Shown: one piece after another, positions 44,982 through 55,102 of the stretch
How the letters are laid out: each line of letters begins with the position of its first letter
How positions within the stretch are numbered: position 1 is the stretch's first letter
NCBI GenBank assembly: GCA_023053685.1
Contig: JALIGW010000002.1
Span: 243,132,177 to 243,196,176, forward strand
Direction: 5' to 3'
Length of the DNA: 64,000 bases
From: Diadophis punctatus similis
Lineage: Eukaryota; Chordata; Lepidosauria; Squamata; Dipsadidae
Made by a program: the position numbers and the translations under genes
The notes under the pieces: generated by a model
What the model saw: only the letters and a program-made list of their open reading frames with translations
The model's database searches: none
What the model was told of the DNA's origin: nothing

Positions 44982-45629
44982 AATAGAAATGCTAGTTTGG
45001 GGTTGATATTTTCCAAAATATCAATTAATAATTCTTAAAAGGGACCTTTGATATTTTAATGTTTCCCCTGAGAGGAAAACAAATTGTTAGAGGAGTGGGA
45101 GTGGGTTAGCAAAATAGAAATATAGAAGGAATGTGTGCTAATTGGAACATTAAAAAGGAAATCTTGAAGTGTTTGGTTCTCAAGGAAGTTTATCAGAATT
45201 TTTTTCACAACATAACTGACGTATTTCATATTAAACTTTCTAATATTGGAAGACTGCTATCATGTCAACCCTAGTCCTTCTTTTCATTAGCCTAGACATA
45301 TGTAATTCCTGTGACCATTTTTTGTATGTTTTGTTTTATATTTTTAAGTTAATAGGGTTTTTTAATTGAAGTTAGCAACAGTAGAAGGGGAAAGTAATTT
45401 GAGGTTTATTAATTATGAATATGTATGCTTCCCTCTGCATTTCTATGAGTTCATCATTTTCTCCTCTTTTCCAAAATAGATAAATAGGAATCCATTCTTT
45501 TATCTGTAACAATCCCTCTCAAGTTGTAATTCCTCCAGTGAATATTTTTAAATAAATAAATACTGTAGTGACTCTTAGTTATTGGATTTCGGGTCCTGTA
45601 TTTGATTCCACATAAACTGGTATCAGAAG
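44982..45629. other. Downstream of V2R-C, no gene seen
   Basis: The first 60 bases align with the sequence after V2R-B (tatcaattaataattct). At 45619 there is tggtatcagaagtagg, which resembles a copia primer-binding site, but no LTR could be shown in front of it. Confidence 0.45.
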
Positions 45630-45940
45630 TAGGTTTCTGATGGTTTGACCAGGCTCAACAGATGGGGCAGCCCTATAGGGTGAGTGTTGTGTCCAGTCTC
45701 TTCTTAAAACCTCAAGTAATAAAGAAACCACAACTTCTGAAAGCAAGCTGTTCCACTGGTTGATTGTCCTCACTTTAGTATGTTTCTCCTTAATTCCAGG
45801 TTGCTTTTCCCCTTGACAAGTTTCCATCCATTGTTTCTTATCCTGTCCTCTGGTGCTTTGGAAAATAAATGGACCCCTTCCTCTTTGTGGCAGCCTCTCA
45901 AATACTGGAATACTGCTATTGTGAGGCAGTGATTTTATAT
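45630..45940 (-). mobile_element. CR1 LINE 3' fragment
   Basis: The minus strand encodes [14 protein letters not shown] and a preceding region equivalent to LFSKAPEDRIRNNGW with frame breaks. It directly adjoins the copia LTR. Confidence 0.7.
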
Positions 45941-45944
45941 TGCC

Positions 45945-46246
45945 TGTTACATGTATATGCAGGGAGCTGCATCCCTATCAAATATAATGATTTATTCCTG
46001 AGCACATGATTAATATGTTCCTAGTACGCATGTGTACATTCCTTTCTTTGATCCGTCCTTCTTTTTCAGCTTCTGTAAGAAGCAAGACGTGTTTTTATAG
46101 CTAAAATGTGATTAATGAGAATTTATTGTTTTTGTACCGAAATAAATATTTTTACTTAGAACTTTAAACTGTGGTTTCCTTTTCTAATGTCAGAGTTCCA
46201 GGGAAAGATCTATTTCGCCTCTGATGAGAGTTATTCTTATCTGTTA
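45945..46246 (+). repeat. Ty1/copia 5' LTR, 302 bp
   Basis: Starts TGTTACATGTATATGCAGGG and ends TTATCTGTTA, with gtaccgaaataaatattttt in the middle. Alignable by eye to the other two copia LTRs in the window. Confidence 0.8.
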
Positions 46247-46263
46247 TGGTATGCAGAGTTTGG
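46247..46263 (+). promoter_or_regulatory. Primer-binding site of the copia element
   Basis: TGGTATGCAGAGTTTGG directly follows the LTR. Copia elements typically have TGGTA...CAGAGC-like sites complementary to initiator tRNA-Met; the related LTR at 63526 is followed by TGGTAGCAGTCGG. Confidence 0.65.
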
Positions 46264-46369
46264 TTCCTGGATCTTAATTAATTCTGACAGGTTTATTGCG
46301 CTTAGCTCAGTCAGATAGATAAGAATGTTTTTGGCTGTTTTGAAGTGAAAACTCCATAAATCTACTAAA

Positions 46370-49300
46370 ATGTCTTCTCTGGAGAAAGAAATTTCATTTC
46401 TCCTTGACCAGCCGATTCAAGAAGCAGAGAAACCTCAAGAAGCAACTTATTTGCCTGTCTCATCTCCGCTTTTAATCACTACTCCGAGACAGACCCCTAT
46501 CGCATCTCTGCAAACTTCTCCAGCGCCATCTTCGCCCACGCACTCAATCACTCACTCAATTCAGATGTGAAAAGCACTCCCTTTTTCCCGGGTGCTAGTT
46601 CAACTCAAATGGGGGCTGTTCAAACGGGGGCCATTCCAAAGATTACTCATTATGAGCCACTTCAGCCCCAAATACTTGAAAGTTTTTCTGAGGGAGCACC
46701 CTCGAGTACCATATCAGCCACAGAAAGATTTATTGATGCACGCCACAAAGACCTTCTTGATAGTAAAGACAGAGAAATTAGATACTTAAGGAAGCAGTTA
46801 CTAGAAAGCCAACGCCTATATGAAAAACAAGATGTCTGCCAGCCTTCTCACATTCCAGAAACTTTTCCTGGGCCATCTTTTCCGGTCTCATCAATATTTG
46901 AGCCCCACCCCAAAATGGGCGTTACCTTTCATTTGCTGGAAGGGTCATATGACTATACGTCAATAGGGGCTGGTTCTGATCAGAGATTTTATGAACAGAG
47001 AGACTTTCCCAAAAGTAATGTTGCAGTGCCATCTAGTGGACAAAATATAGATAAAACAGAAATCATGTTTAAAACTCTGTTGGAAAGGCTAGATCTCCTG
47101 ATGTCTGGCAAAAGACAACCTTTGTCACCTATGCCACCTGGAGGTTCTGGATTACAGTTTGTTCCACCTCCACCTATAGCCCAACAACAATTTCTTCAAC
47201 CTGCCCAAACAATACAGGCACAAAGTGCACCACCCATGGCTGCACAAATTATGCAGCAAACTCAAGCTGCTTTGCAAGCTCGAATTGCTCCAGCCTCTGC
47301 TGTTTCAACTGCCCAACAGCAACCCCAAATGGGACAATTACTTATTCCAATGCAAGCTCCAATGCCCTGCCCCAACTGTGGCCCAGCTAGTGCCAATTCC
47401 TCCACCGCCTGCTCCTATGCAGCCGGCCCCTGCTGCTGCACCAGCTGCTGTACAACAGCCAGCCCAGGCACCACCACCTGCTCCAGTGCAGGCTCCTTTG
47501 CCGCCTCCTCTTCAACCCCAAGTGGGTCCACAGGCAATTCCTCAGGCCGCACCTATGCAGGCCCCATTAGGCGCCCCGCCTTTACAGCCAATTCAAGCTG
47601 TTGCTCCACCTTACCAGGCACCAGTTGCCCCATTAACTGGACACTCAAAATTAAAGCCATCAGGACAGAATTATAAAGCCTGGGTCAGTGAAATGACTAT
47701 TTTGCTTCATTGCGAGGGCACGCACAACATAATATTTGACCCACCTGAGTGGCCTTGGCCAGATGCCATCAGATTATTAGATATAAAAGCATCTACTAGT
47801 ATACTGATGTTGATGGAGATCGAAATGCAGCAAACCTTTGTTCCAAATGCAACTGCCCAAGAAATATGGGCTCAATTAGAACGTTGTTTTCGGCCGGTTT
47901 CAGCTGAATCTACTAACCTGCTTTTGTCACAATTTGATGGAACTAGAATTAAACCTACAGACAGCATTGGGGCACATTTAACAAAGATGAAACGCATGAG
48001 GAAAGACCTCACAGAATGTGGCTATCCAATGGACGATAATCAAATGGTCAGTATTATTACCAATTCCTTAAATTACACATGGAGAGAGGCCATCACGCAA
48101 ATCAATCATGTACCTTTTGCTCAAAGACTGTTGATAATGTTTGTAGAATTTTAACAGAATATGAAGATATTGCACTTGCATCACCTCACTTGCAACGCTC
48201 CCTAGCTCCAACTAGAAGACCCCCAGAGAGGGAATACACTCCAAGATTGCTACGTTGCCAATATTGTGATCATGTAGGTCACACCAGTAGAGATTGTATT
48301 CAATTGCAACGCACTCAAGTTCCTGTCCAGCCCAGAGGAACAGACTACAGGGACCATTACCAACCCAGAGGAACAGCCTACAGGAGAAGTGCATCGCTGC
48401 CCAGAGGAACAGTCTTCAGAGGCAGCAGAAGCAGAAGTGGCAGCCAACGTCGCCCAGGTCCAAGGCGCAACTCATTTGGCCCATATGCCACTCTTGCCAT
48501 CACACAAGCTATCCAACCCTGTCAGCAATATGATAGACATTTATTGTGGACTTTGGACTCAGGTGCCTCAATTAGTATTACTTACCAAAAAGCACCTTTT
48601 CAAAGAAATGCATGCACCAGAACCAGAACTTCGTGAACTTTATACATTCACTGAACGTCCTTGCAAAGTCGAAGGAAAAGGGGCTGTTTACATTGAAGAG
48701 TTAGATACACTGATTCCAGATGTTTATTATGTTCCTGCTGCAGCTTTTAATTTGCTTAGTTACACACATTTAATCAATATTTTAGATTTCAAATTCATCA
48801 TTTTAAGAACGCAAGCTACATTGTTAAGAATAGTATGATTGTTGCAGACACAATTGTGATTTGTGGAGTCTTCTACTTAAGGCCAAAACCTGAGCCTCAA
48901 AAACAAGCAAGTATAATACCTTCCATTAATGGCAATGCAGGCCCAGAGAGAGCTGTCCAAGAGAGAGATCCTGTGATTGCAACACAGACTCCTAAAAACA
49001 AACCTAAGGTTCCTAATTCAAATGTTAACTTTGTTAATTCTCTCACAGGCCAACCCTTACATTACAAGTGCATACATAAATGGCACAGGAGGATGGGACA
49101 TGCCAGTTTTGATGTCCTTAAACAAATGCCATTGTTTGCCCAAGGTTTGAATTTCAAAGGATGTAAGGTACATTTGGATTGTGCTGTTTGCAAAAAGGCA
49201 AAATCAAAGGCAGCAGCCATTCCAAAACATGCTATACGTAAGTCAACACGCATTTTTGATTTGGTTCATACTGATATTGTGGGTCCTTATGGCCCAACTA

Positions 49301-49545
49301 TTGGCAGTAAAAAGTATTTCTTAACTATTGATGATAATCATTCTAGATATGGTTATGTCTTTCCTATGAGAGAAAAATCTGAAACCTTTCAGATCTTTAA
49401 AGACTGCAATCCAGGCCTACAATCAACATGGGGTGAAGATCCGCAGAATCCAGAGTGATCGTGGTTCCGAGTTCATGTCACAACGTTTCCAAGATTGGAT
49501 GCGCAGAAGCGGTATCATACACCAAACGTTCACTCTTCATAACTT
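46370..49545 (+). pseudogene. Copia gag-protease-integrase remnant
   Basis: An N-terminal region of about 430 residues, partly coiled-coil-like (DSKDREIRYLRKQLLESQRL) and then very rich in Pro, Gln and Ala (46370-47640), precedes a copia-type Gag (KLKPSGQNYKAWVSEMTILL, about 47645-48150). Next come a CX2CX4HX4C zinc knuckle (CQYCDHVGHTSRDC, 48256-48297) and the protease motif WTLDSGASISIT (48547-48582). The HHCC integrase part follows (HKWHRRMGH...CAVC), with LVHTDIVGPYG and, after another shift, SDRGSEFMS (about 49457). It stops before the last catalytic glutamate. The frame changes near 46560, 47380, 48130, 48600, 48835 and 49440, so no protein product is expected. Confidence 0.85.
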
Positions 49546-49559
49546 TTAAAGTATCAAAT

Positions 49560-50431
49560 AAGTTTTCAGGTGTTAAAGCCTGTGGGGATGTTGAATAAGA
49601 AGTAAATTGCATTCTTGAGGTATAAACAGAGGGATGCTCAGGTCTTTTGTTAAATACAGTCTTTCCAAGTTTAGAAGCTATTTAAAATTTAAGATTAGAC
49701 TTTTAGTTTTAATTCAAAATCAGAGAGAGAAAAGAGTTCATCAAAATCCAACGTTTTTAAAAGTATACAAAGAAAAAGCCAAATCCATAATTAAAAAGAT
49801 TCTTTCCAGATGCTGAAGCCATATGAATTTTAAAGTTTGAATTGTTATTTTAATCCAAAATCAAAGAGAAGAAAAAAGAATTTTCCAGAGTCAGAGATTC
49901 CCTGAAGAGGGCTGCTAGCGAAATGAAACTTTATAACTTTCACTTCCACGCCCTCAAAATTCTTCAATCACCATTTTGTCGCTTGTTAGCTCAGCTACTT
50001 TGTAACTTCCGAAGTGAACGTGCAATGGAGTTGAAAATTAGCATACTTGCCATTCTGGTCTCCTGCCTTTCTCTGTCTGCTGTCTGCAATGCACCAAGTT
50101 ATTGTAAATCCCATCTTGCAAGCAGCGGTGGTCGTGGCATCTTGCTCCGCATAAGCAGAGGCATCCGAGGTCCTGGAGCGAGTGACAGGCTACCTGGGGA
50201 GCCCTCACCCTTCGCGCCCCAGATTGTCTCCTGGGGCACTAGGGGGGCTCTACCCCACCTGTCGAGCTCTCATCTCTCCCCTATTCCCGGGGAGAAGATT
50301 TTCAAGCTGCCAGACAGCTGATCTGGCGGCTTTTACGGGACTTCGGAAGAGGTGCTGGGCAAGGAGCGTCCTCGATGCCTGCGGAGCCAAAACCGGAAGC
50401 CCAAGGGAGAGCATTTCTTGAGGACATTTAC
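49560..50431 (-). mobile_element. Possible L1 5' UTR/ORF1 region
   Basis: The segment between the copia truncation and the right arm is GC-rich at 50130-50430; read in reverse it resembles LINE 5' UTR sequence (gggcttccggttttggctcc). Two similar AT-rich pieces near 49670-49735 and 49815-49880 (agttttaattcaaaatcaga, attttaatccaaaatcaaag) form a direct repeat. No confident protein match. Confidence 0.3.
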
Positions 50432-50441
50432 TCATCATTCC

Positions 50442-50765
50442 TTAAGTAGGGTTGGGGAGTGGCCTATTAGCCCCAAGCCTACTCCCTAGGAGACCTCCTC
50501 CTGAGTAGCCATTCCTGCCTTTTGGCATCTCTGCATGCCCATGCATTAAGAAGAGGCTCCTCCTCTTCTTCCTCATCACTGATGTGAGGGGAGGTGCTGG
50601 AGGTTCTGAAGGCCCTGGCTGAACCTCTGCCTCTGGCACCGAGTCCTCGCCAGCCTCCTCATTGTCCGACTCGGGTGCCAGCTGCACAGGCCACTTGCAC
50701 AACACCTCATCGGCCTCGTCTCGGACGGTATCCGCTACCAACTGCATGGGCTGCTGGCGGGTCAC
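50442..50765 (-). CDS. Repeat-borne acidic ORF of unknown family (right-arm copy)
   Basis: 107 codons starting MTRQQPMQLVADTVRDEADE, with the acidic-proline stretch EEAGEDSVPEAEVQPGPSEP, the basic patch MRKKRR and the end GANRPLPNPT. Compared with the left-arm ORF, most changes in the shared part are conservative. A host start 8 codons further upstream (MEQK in the left copy) is interrupted here. Function unknown. Confidence 0.35.
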   Translation of the reverse strand: MTRQQPMQLVADTVRDEADEVLCKWPVQLAPESDNEEAGEDSVPEAEVQPGPSEPPAPPLTSVMRKKRRSLFLMHGHAEMPKGRNGYSGGGLLGSRLGANRPLPNPT

Positions 50766-50978
50766 AACACAATTTCTGCTCCATTTTCTTAATCCTTTGG
50801 CTCTAGTCTAGTATCCAGCCTTCAAGGTCTCCTTATCCTTAAAATGACCCCCCACAAGAGAATATAAGTCTAAGTGCTATTGCTATTGTTGTTTTTAAAG
50901 GAATCCAGTTTACTAGAGAAGAAGAAAACAACAAGTCACTACCCTCCCTGGACATCCTGATTAGCAGAGACCACAATG

Positions 50979-51236
50979 CAGAGGTGTGTTCCTGCCGGTT
51001 CGGACCAGCTCTATAGAACCGGTAGCAGGAATTTCCCCCTGCTCGCTGAACTGGCAGCAATGGCCAGCTGGATATGCCCCTGAACCGGCTCTCTAGGAGC
51101 CGTAGGTGCTGCCGTCTTGTTTTTTGCTTCTGCACATGTGCAGAAGTCCCAGTTTTATTACTGCGCATGCTCGTGCTTGTCCACGCTGCGCATGAGGAAG
51201 CGAACCGGCAGCGAGGTAAGTTAGAATCCACCCTTG
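50979..51236. mobile_element. hAT-type MITE, CAGNGG family, 258 bp (arm-shared)
   Basis: Mirror copy of 2797-3054 with the same 8-bp duplications in reverse complement (ccacaatg at 50971-50978 and 51237-51244). Confidence 0.92.
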
Positions 51237-52190
51237 CCACAATGGCAAACTAGAAATGCAAGACTACAGAAAAACCACCCATACTTACCAGGTGCTTCAC
51301 TACCAGAGCAACAACACAACCTCCCACAAGAGAAGCTGTGTAAGGACTTTGTTCAAACAAGCTCAAATACACTGCGCAACCCAGAACAGCTGAAAAAGGA
51401 AATGGAGCATCTATACAACACATTCCAACAAAATGGATACCCACACTACTTTATCAAAAAGTCCCTGACCACTCAACCCAATACAGCACAACCAACACAA
51501 ACTGTAAAAAGAATTACATTTTTTACATACAGCAAGAATATCTCAGAAAGCACCAATAGACTCCTACAACCACGTGGAATCAGCATAGCACAGATGCCAA
51601 CGAAAGCCCTTCAAAACATCCTAAGCAAACCAAAAGACCCAGCAACTTCAAAAGAAAAAAGAGGAGTCATACAACATACAGTGTAAGAACTGCAACAACC
51701 ACAATGTTGGACAAACAGGCAGAGGACTGGCGGAATGCATCCATGAACACCAACTGGCCGTCAGAAGACATGACAAAAATTCTTTACTTTCACAACATAT
51801 AGACAGATTTAACCACAGTTTTAATTGGGAAAATGTGTCCATCCTAGACCAGCCCAAGTCCAAAAATGCCAGGGAATTTCTAGAAGCCTGGCACTCTGAC
51901 AAATCAGCCATCAGTAGACACAATCAACGAGCCCCCCAAAAGAAAAAGACTCCAGCACCTCTCCACCAGTAATCAGCACTCAGATCAGCATAGATTAACA
52001 CCAAGGTTAACTTCGGACCAACAATCAAGTAAGCAATACCCCAATCAAGAAAATGCCAAAGAGCCATCATTAAACAGCCCAAACAAAGAATCTCTAAGAC
52101 CGCCCCCACCCACCCACACAGACAGGCAAGACACCAGAATATAAACTGACCGCTAAATCACTCCTTACTAGCACTGTTACCTAGTTAGAG
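51237..52190 (+). mobile_element. Penelope-like element fragment (linker plus GIY-YIG endonuclease)
   Basis: First frame: MEHLYNTFQQNGYPHYFIKK, then ISESTNRLLQP and SKPKDPATSKEKRGVIQ. After a one-base shift near 51665 it continues YNIQCKNCNN, HNVGQTGRGLAECIHEHQLA, VRRHDKNSLLSQHIDRF, SILDQPKSKNAREFLEAWHS. This matches the C-terminal half of Penelope-like retroelements, in which RT is followed by a GIY-YIG nuclease. The RT core is missing. Confidence 0.75.
51563..51570. other. Empty target site of the left-arm hAT MITE
   Basis: cctacaac is the reverse complement of gttgtagg, the duplication flanking the MITE at 2188-2465; here it is single copy. Confidence 0.9.
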
Positions 52191-52319
52191 TAATGAAATG
52201 TTTACAAGAAAAACAAGCACCCTCAGAGAGCACCAAGGACCCCTCAGTAAATTTACTATATAAATAAATTTAGAAGAAAAATTTTCTTGAGAAATGCTGC
52301 TTTAGAATTTAATAGAGAT

Positions 52320-52860
52320 AGATCATTTACCTGGCCTCTGTGTCTGGTTTCCCAAGCATTATAATGATAAGTCACTTAATTAATTAATTAATTAATTAAT
52401 TAATTAATTAACTTGTGTCTGGTTTTTTTAATTAATCTGTGTCTGGTTTCCCAAGCATTATACAGATAAGTCACTTGATCAATTAATTAATTAATTAACC
52501 AACCAATCAATTAATTAATTAGCTAATTAATTAACCACTCAATTAATTAATTAAGCAATTAATTAATTAAGCAATTAATTAAGCAATTAATTAACCAACT
52601 AATTAACCAACTAATTAACCAACTAATCAATTAATTAATTAGCTAATTAACCAATTAATTAATTAACCAATTAATTAATTAATTAACCAGCTAATTAATT
52701 AATTAATTAACCAGCTAATTAATTACTTAGTTTGCTTGCTTATTATTTATTTATTTATTTATTTATTTATTCATTCATTCATTCATTCATTCATTCATTT
52801 ATATGTTTGTTTGCTTGCTTGCTTGCTTGCTTATTTAGTTAGTTAGTTAGTTAGTTTAAT
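52320..52860. repeat. Expanded AATT/AACC/TTAT/TTCA/TTGC simple-repeat block
   Basis: Long runs of aatt with variants (aacc, agct), followed by ttta, ttca, ttgc and ttag runs. The roughly 36-base unit containing cccaagcattata occurs twice, as in the left arm. The left-arm equivalent (1222-1432) is several hundred bases shorter. Confidence 0.9.
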
Positions 52861-53075
52861 TTATTTATTTATTTTGTCAAGCATGTATTAGATAACAGAT
52901 ATAGTTATAAACATGGTTATTAATATATGAAATGGATACAAATAAAAGGGGACATTAGGACAGGGACAGTGGGCACGTTGGTGCGCTTATGCACGCCCCT
53001 TACAGACCTCTTAGGAATGGGGTGAGGTCAACAGTAGACAGTCTAAGTTTAAAGTTTTGGGGGGTTATCTTATTT
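52860..53075 (-). mobile_element. 3' tail of a CR1/Rex1-like LINE
   Basis: Mirror of 1012-1225: attttgtcaagcatgtatta, then gtgcgcttatgcacgcccct. Non-coding. Confidence 0.7.
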
Positions 53076-53219
53076 TATTTTATCTTGAGACTTTTGATGC
53101 TTCCTGGGCAGAGTCAGGAGTTCATATTTTTTAGGCTTCTCTTTGACCTATGAACTCTGATTAAAAAGGATAGGGAGCTTTCTAGTATGTCTTCTGACGC
53201 TTGTGGCCTGGATCCACAC

Positions 53220-53741
53220 CAGTGGTGGGTTCCTACTGGTGCGGTCCACTCTATAGCACCGGTAGCGGCCTGCTGGTAACATCACAGTACCAGTGCAGTC
53301 GGTTGCTGGTGCCTGGGTGCCGCCATTAAAAAAAATATTTTTAATTTTTTTTAAAATTTATTTTTGTGCATGCCCAGAAGCCGAGCTTCCGGCACTGCGC
53401 ATGTGCTGCCTTCCTACCCCATGGTGAGTCCAAGCAGAGGAGGATGGCTGAGGGAGCACGTGAGATGCTGAAAGAACGGGCGGCAGGAGTTATCTCCATT
53501 CCCCTCCCTTCAGCAGTCCGAGAAGCCACGAACGCGCGGTGATGATCCCAGGCATTTTCGCACGTTCGAGGCTTCTCGAGCTGCTGAGGGGAGGGGGAAT
53601 GGGCGGCAGGACCTATCTCAGTTCCCCTCCCTTCAGCAGTCTGAGAAACCACGCCCACCCAGTCACATGGCTGGCAAGCCACACCCACAAAATAAGCCAC
53701 ACCCAGAGAGTGGTAGTAAAAAAATTAGGAACCCACCCCTG
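53220..53741. mobile_element. hAT-type MITE, CAGNGG family, 522 bp (right arm only)
   Basis: Ends CAGTGGTGGGTTCCTA and TAGGAACCCACCCCTG, with perfect 8-bp target duplications atccacac at 53212-53219 and 53742-53749. The left arm retains the uninterrupted site at 877-884. No transposase ORF. Confidence 0.95.
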
Positions 53742-53754
53742 ATCCACACCCCAC

Positions 53755-53880
53755 TTGGCTCTTTTGAGGGGCGGGTAGGAGCATGTTTGTCTGGATCCAG
53801 GAAACCTCATTGCTGGAGGGTGTGATGCCTGCAGCCTCGAAGGCAGCTATGGTGCACCCCCTCCTTAAAAGACCCTGCCT
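53755..53880 (+). mobile_element. Small L2-clade LINE fragment
   Basis: Encodes LEGVMPAASKAAMVHPLLKR in an L2-linker-like context; mirror of 700-890. Confidence 0.6.
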
Positions 53881-53885
53881 AGGTC

Positions 53886-54221
53886 TGTCACGATGTGAAC
53901 ATTGCCAGTTGAGCACCTCTGCAATATTTCTAGGTTTATTGTATTTTCTAATCAAGCAGACATCTGATATGTTTTACTACGCATGTGTGCATTCCAGGAG
54001 TCTCCTCCTTCCTTCTTCTCCTGTGAGCCTCGCCCAAGGCAGACGTGAATTTTTAGCTGAGAAAATGTAGCATAATAACGTTCATATTCTTTTGTTACTT
54101 TTGTACTGAAATAAATATTTTGTTAATTAGAATTGAATCTCGGTTTTATTTTCTAAGTAAGGATGACTTCAAAGAAGCAAGATTCTATATTGCCTCGATA
54201 GGAATAATTCTTATTCCATCA
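53886..54221 (+). mobile_element. Ty1/copia solo LTR, 336 bp
   Basis: Starts TGTCACGATGTGAACATTGC and ends TTATTCCATCA, flanked by 5-bp duplications aggtc at 53881-53885 and 54222-54226. The left arm has the empty site at 741-745. It contains gtactgaaataaatattttg, shared with the other copia LTRs. Confidence 0.92.
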
Positions 54222-54234
54222 AGGTCCACCCAAT

Positions 54235-54965
54235 CTTGACAGTTATCCAGACTCCAACCATTTGTTGATCGTTGATTGTTCTCACCATTAGGAATTTCCT
54301 CCTTAGTTCTAAGTTGCTTCTCTCCTTGCTTAGTTTCTAACCTTTGCTTCTTGTCCTGCCTTCTGGTGCTTTGGAAAATAGTTTTCCTCCCTCATCATTG
54401 TGATAGGGCCTCAAATACTGCAACACTGCTATCATATCTTCCCTAGTCCTTCTTTTCACTAGACTAGACATACCCAGATCCTGCAACTGTTCTTCATACG
54501 TTTTAACCTCCAGTCTCCTTATCATCTTTGTTGCTCTTTTCTGCACTCTTTCCAGAATCTTTTTTAGCAATAGCAATAGTAATAGCACTTAGACTTATAT
54601 ACCGCTTCATAGTGCTTTACAGCCCTCTCTAAGCAGTTTACAGAGTTCAGCATATTGCCCCCAACAATCTGGGTCCTCATTTTACCGACCTCAGAAGGAT
54701 GGAAGGCTGAGTCAACCTTGAGCCGGTGAGATTTGAACAGCTGAACTGCTGAACTGCAGTGCTGCACTTTAACCACTGCACTACCTCAGATCTTTTTTTA
54801 TATCATGGTGACCAAAACTGGATGCAGTATTCCAAGTGTGGCCATACTAAGGTCAATGTAACTGCAAACACCAGACGGGACATACACATACAAGATGGAA
54901 GGGTAGAGGACTTGTGCATGGGAACCATATTATGTAATGTGACAGCCATCTCTTTCTGCCCTAAT
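54235..54965 (-). mobile_element. CR1 LINE fragment, split by a SINE
   Basis: Mirror of 1-690. The minus strand encodes ILERVQKRATKMIRRLEVKT and EDMIAVLQYLRPYHNDEGG, and beyond the [17 protein letters not shown]. Confidence 0.8.
54565..54795 (-). repeat. CORE-SINE/MIR-like SINE (right-arm copy)
   Basis: Mirror of 172-396, with atagcaatagtaatagcact tail, gtcctcattttaccgacctc core and tRNA-like head ending taaccactgcactacc. Confidence 0.78.
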
Positions 54966-54994
54966 GAAAAGTGGACTACATCAATCATTTAGGC

Positions 54995-55094
54995 CAGGGG
55001 TCCCCAAACTTGGCAGCTTTAAGACTATGCTGGCTGGAGAGTTCTGGGAGTTGAAGTCCACAAGTCTTAAAGTTGCCAAATTTGAAGACCTCTG
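54995..55094. mobile_element. Palindromic hAT-type MITE, second family, 100 bp
   Basis: Ends CAGGGGTCCCCAAACTTGGC and AAATTTGAAGACCTCTG. The 8-bp flanks atttaggc and atttaggt differ at one base (54987-54994, 55095-55102). It begins 30 bases past the matched end of the right arm. Confidence 0.85.
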
Positions 55095-55102
55095 ATTTAG
55101 GT

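Larger units (their letters stand above)
45945..49545 (+). mobile_element. Ty1/copia LTR retrotransposon, 3'-truncated and decayed
   Basis: 5' LTR at 45945-46246, primer-binding site at 46247, then gag, protease and the start of integrase to 49545. The RT, RNase H and 3' LTR are missing. The coding frame shifts at least five times. The copia order (protease-integrase before RT) fits what remains. LTRs of the same family lie at 53886-54221 and 63526-63862. Confidence 0.85.
50432..54965. repeat. Right arm of the long inverted repeat
   Basis: Reverse complement of about 1-3580. It is longer mainly because of a 522-bp hAT MITE, a 336-bp copia solo LTR and expanded AATT repeats. It has the empty site (51563-51570) of the left-arm MITE. 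All V2R loci lie between the two arms. Confidence 0.9.

Noticed and set aside
45619..45634. tggtatcagaagtagg as a second copia primer-binding site
   Set aside because: It resembles such sites, but no LTR ending directly before it could be demonstrated, and the true LTR/primer-site junction is at 46246-46247.
49923..50321. 132-codon ORF with a possible signal-like segment
   Set aside because: It spans unannotated LINE-like and GC-rich sequence next to the arm boundary, with no homologous domain and no exon structure.
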